From NCBI GenBank assembly GCA_017940705.1, contig JAGAYB010000199.1, positions 1 through 7,236 of the forward strand: a stretch of DNA of 7,236 bases, in the 5' to 3' direction. A model generated the notes under the pieces. The model saw nothing but the letters and a program-made list of their open reading frames with translations, was not told the origin of the DNA and did not search any database. Shown in pieces: positions 5,603 to 7,236 of the stretch. Each line of letters opens with the position of its first letter. The stretch's first letter is position 1. A program made the position numbers and the translations under genes. The stretch comes from Selenomonas sp. Its GTDB lineage: Bacteria; Bacillota_C; Negativicutes; Selenomonadales; Selenomonadaceae.

Positions 5603-6534
5603 TGAAAGTATTGGTAACAGGCGGCGCAGGTTTTATCGGTTCGCATTTGGTTCGTCAGCTTTTGGACGCTAAGCATGACGTTACGGTGCTCGACAACGTG
5701 AGCACGGGTACCTGGCAGCACCTGCCCCAGGGCAAGGATACCTGCACCTGCTGGGAAATGGATATCCGTGACAAGGCAGCCCGGGAAAAGATTGAGCAGG
5801 CCAAATTTGACATTATCGTACATCTGGCAGCCCAGACGATGGTTGATGTGTCCATCAAAGACCCGGAATTTGACGCGTCAGAAAATGTCATGGGTACGGT
5901 AAATATTTTGGAGGCGGCCCGTCATAGCGGTGTACAGCGGATTATCTTTGCCTCCACGGCGGCGTCCTACGGTGATGTAACAGAGGACAAGCTGCCTATT
6001 CGCGAGGAAGAAACGCTGGCCCCCATGTCCTTCTATGGTCTGACCAAGGTTGTAGCGGAAAAGTACTTAAAGCTCTATCATGACCTGTATGGACTTGATT
6101 ATGTTGCCCTGCGTTTTGCCAATGTCTACGGCGAACGTCAGGGAGACACCGGCGAGGGTGGTGTTATCAGCATCTTTGCCAAACGCATTGCCAAAGACCA
6201 GGGCATTACGGTATTTGGTGATGGCAAGCAGACGCGTGACTTTATCTATGCCGGGGATATTGCAGCCGGTATCATTGGTGCCATGACCACGGATAAAACC
6301 AATACCGTTTACAATCTCAGCAATCAGACGGAAACGAGCCTGCTTGAGCTTATCGACCTTATGGCCAAAGCTGTCGGCAAGGCTGTAGAGCCGCAGTTCA
6401 CTGCTCCGCGCGAAGGTGATATCAACCGTTCCATGCTCTGCAACGAGGCCGCTGTACAGAACCTGAACTGGCAGCCGCAAATGGATTTGGCCGAAGGCCT
6501 GGCCCGGACGATAAATTATTTTAAGGGCTGTTAA
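5602..6534 (+). CDS. NAD-dependent epimerase/dehydratase, UDP-glucose 4-epimerase-like
   Basis: A 310-residue extended short-chain dehydrogenase/reductase. The NAD-binding motif GGAGFIGS is at residues 7-14 and HLAAQ at 74-78. The catalytic triad is S118 or T119 (ASTAASYG) with Y145 and K149 in FYGLTK. Further extended-SDR blocks are RFANVYGERQ at 171-180, FGDGKQTRDFIY at 205-216 and REGDINRS at 270-277. This pattern fits the short (about 310-residue) UDP-glucose/UDP-GlcNAc 4-epimerases of Firmicutes and archaea. A 4,6-dehydratase is less likely because the catalytic serine/threonine is not followed by the D-E pair typical of that class. Exact sugar specificity cannot be read. The ATG overlaps the cobC stop by 1 bp, with AGAGGGGG at 5586-5593 as the binding site, so it is cotranslated with the cobamide genes although no direct role there is known. 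No clear terminator follows before the rplM promoter. Confidence 0.9.
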   Translation: MKVLVTGGAGFIGSHLVRQLLDAKHDVTVLDNVSTGTWQHLPQGKDTCTCWEMDIRDKAAREKIEQAKFDIIVHLAAQTMVDVSIKDPEFDASENVMGTVNILEAARHSGVQRIIFASTAASYGDVTEDKLPIREEETLAPMSFYGLTKVVAEKYLKLYHDLYGLDYVALRFANVYGERQGDTGEGGVISIFAKRIAKDQGITVFGDGKQTRDFIYAGDIAAGIIGAMTTDKTNTVYNLSNQTETSLLELIDLMAKAVGKAVEPQFTAPREGDINRSMLCNEAAVQNLNWQPQMDLAEGLARTINYFKGC

Positions 6535-6552
6535 AAAAATCTAAAAAAGTTC

Positions 6553-6581
6553 TTGACTTGCAGTTCGTTTTTGCGTAGAAT
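6553..6581 (+). promoter_or_regulatory. Sigma-70-type promoter for rplM-rpsI
   Basis: TTGACT at 6553-6558 (five of six) and TAGAAT at 6576-6581 (five of six) are separated by exactly 17 bp. An A-rich stretch at 6534-6548, directly upstream of the -35, resembles an UP element. Transcription would start near 6588, about 100 nt before rplM. This is the strongest promoter in the window and suits a highly expressed ribosomal operon. Confidence 0.88.
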
Positions 6582-6587
6582 GTTTTT

Positions 6588-6672
6588 ATGTGATGTTACG
6601 GACATGGCATCCATTAGCCCCGGAAGCCAGTCGTGAGAATGTCATATACCGATTAAATCATTTGAACTTATT
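6588..6672 (+). promoter_or_regulatory. rplM 5' leader, possible L13-type autoregulatory structure
   Basis: The leader between the inferred transcript start and the ribosome binding site can form nested helices: TGAT (6591-6594) with ATCA (6657-6660), CGG (6599-6601) with CCG (6649-6651), ACAT (6602-6605) with ATGT (6639-6642), and GGC (6606-6608) with GCC (6626-6628). An L13 leader RNA family upstream of rplM is known in Firmicutes, where it is thought to let L13 control its own synthesis. I cannot align this leader to that family by eye, so membership is an inference. The helices are short, and other folds are possible. Confidence 0.4.
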
Positions 6673-6686
6673 AGGGGGGAAATCGC

Positions 6687-7127
6687 ATGAAGACAACGTT
6701 TATGGCAAACGCATCCAACGTTGAGCGTAAATGGTATGTTGTAGACGCTGAAGGGCAGACTGTCGGCCGTCTCGCAGCTGAAGTTGCTAAAGTTCTTCGC
6801 GGTAAAAATAAACCGACCTTTACTCCGCACGTAGATACGGGTGATTATGTCATCGTCATCAATGCAGAGAAGGTTAAATTTACGGGTAAGAAACTTACGG
6901 ATAAGACTTACTTCCGTCATTCCGGTTATCAGGGTGGCACGACGTTTACGTCCGCTGGCCTGATGCTCGAAAAGTTCCCGGAACGCGTTATTGAGCACGC
7001 TGTAAAAGGCATGCTGCCGCATAACCGTCTCGGTGCTAAGATGTACCGCAAGCTCAGCGTTTACGCTGGCAGCGAGCATCCGCATGCAGCTCAGAAGCCG
7101 GAAAAGCTCGAGCTGAACATTCGCTAA
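6687..7127 (+). CDS. rplM: 50S ribosomal protein L13
   Basis: A 146-residue protein, matching the usual 142-150 of bacterial L13, an early-assembling protein of the large subunit that binds 23S rRNA. Recognisable conserved blocks are [15 protein letters not shown] (residues 16-30), [19 protein letters not shown] (45-63), the [18 protein letters not shown] segment (99-116) and [18 protein letters not shown] near the C-terminus. The start at 6687 has a strong AGGGGGGA binding site (6673-6680), 6 nt upstream. It has its own promoter and precedes rpsI by 20 bp, the near-universal rplM-rpsI order. Its codon choice leans to preferred codons (CGT/CGC for Arg, GGT/GGC for Gly), as expected for high expression and unlike the cobamide genes upstream. 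Confidence 0.99.
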   Translation: MKTTFMANASNVERKWYVVDAEGQTVGRLAAEVAKVLRGKNKPTFTPHVDTGDYVIVINAEKVKFTGKKLTDKTYFRHSGYQGGTTFTSAGLMLEKFPERVIEHAVKGMLPHNRLGAKMYRKLSVYAGSEHPHAAQKPEKLELNIR

Positions 7128-7147
7128 TCTGGAGGAGGAACATATAA

Positions 7148-7236
7148 ATGGCACAAGTAAGCTATTACGGCACTGGCCGCAGAAAGTCTTCCGTTGCCCG
7201 TGTTCGTCTGGTTCCAGGCGAAGGCAAGGTTACGAT
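7148..7236 (+). CDS. rpsI: 30S ribosomal protein S9, 5' part
   Basis: Only the first 29 codons are present; the gene runs off the right edge. The translation begins MAQVSYYGTGRRKSSVARVR, the typical S9 N-terminus with the YYGTGRRK(S/T)(S/A)VARV block. S9 is a small-subunit protein whose C-terminal tail, not present here, reaches the P-site tRNA. GGAGGAGG at 7131-7138 provides the binding site 9 nt before ATG. It is cotranscribed with rplM (20-bp gap). It is truncated by the window, not by mutation. Confidence 0.98.
   Translation, partial: MAQVSYYGTGRRKSSVARVRLVPGEGKVT

Noticed and set aside
6067..6480. Minus-strand open frame of 137 codons inside the epimerase gene
   Set aside because: It is fully antisense to a gene with clear catalytic motifs and has no family signature.
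6535..6552. A-rich run after the epimerase as a terminator
   Set aside because: On the + strand it is A, not T, with no GC-rich stem before it. It fits better as an UP-like element of the rplM promoter.
6642..7154. Minus-strand open frame of 170 codons across rplM
   Set aside because: It is antisense to an unmistakable L13 gene and has no recognisable content.

Overview
The window reads as a bacterial chromosome segment, most likely from a Selenomonas-like member of the Negativicutes. That assignment is inferred from the style of the L13 and cobamide proteins, the strong AGGAGG-type ribosome binding sites, one TTG start and moderate GC; no database search was possible. All recognised genes are on the + strand.

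Layout. (1) Positions 1-485 are the trailer-side end of a CRISPR array: 28-bp repeats and 32-bp spacers with an exact 60-bp period. The repeat has type I-F features (a CCGCC/GGCGG hairpin and the 3' handle CTTAGAAA). The last repeat is degenerate, so the leader, and probably the cas genes, lie upstream of the window. (2) 486-644 is a gene-free AT-rich spacer holding the trailer, a possible decayed repeat and -10-like elements. (3) 645-1571 encodes a ketopantoate reductase-family oxidoreductase that lacks two expected active-site asparagines. (4) 1665-5602 is a tightly packed cobamide (vitamin B12) block: pduX, cbiA, cobD and cobC, each overlapping the next by 4-14 bp. (5) 5602-6534 is a GalE-like NAD-dependent sugar epimerase, starting on the last base of the cobC stop codon. 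(6) 6535-6686 holds a near-consensus sigma-70 promoter and a roughly 100-nt leader that may fold. (7) 6687-7236 is the ribosomal protein pair rplM-rpsI, with rpsI cut by the window edge.

How the genes work together. PduX phosphorylates L-threonine and CobD decarboxylates the product to (R)-1-aminopropan-2-ol phosphate, the linker of the nucleotide loop. CbiA amidates the corrin ring at side chains a and c, an early obligatory step. CobC removes the 5'-phosphate of the lower-ligand nucleotide or its cobamide product. The block is only part of the pathway, so the remaining cob/cbi genes must be elsewhere or the cell salvages intermediates. No cobalamin riboswitch is visible upstream of pduX.

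I see no clear undescribed system. The points most worth a second look are the I-F-like array in a probable Firmicute, the altered active site of the PanE-like protein, a perfect 8-bp-stem hairpin at the CbiA domain junction, and the structured rplM leader.
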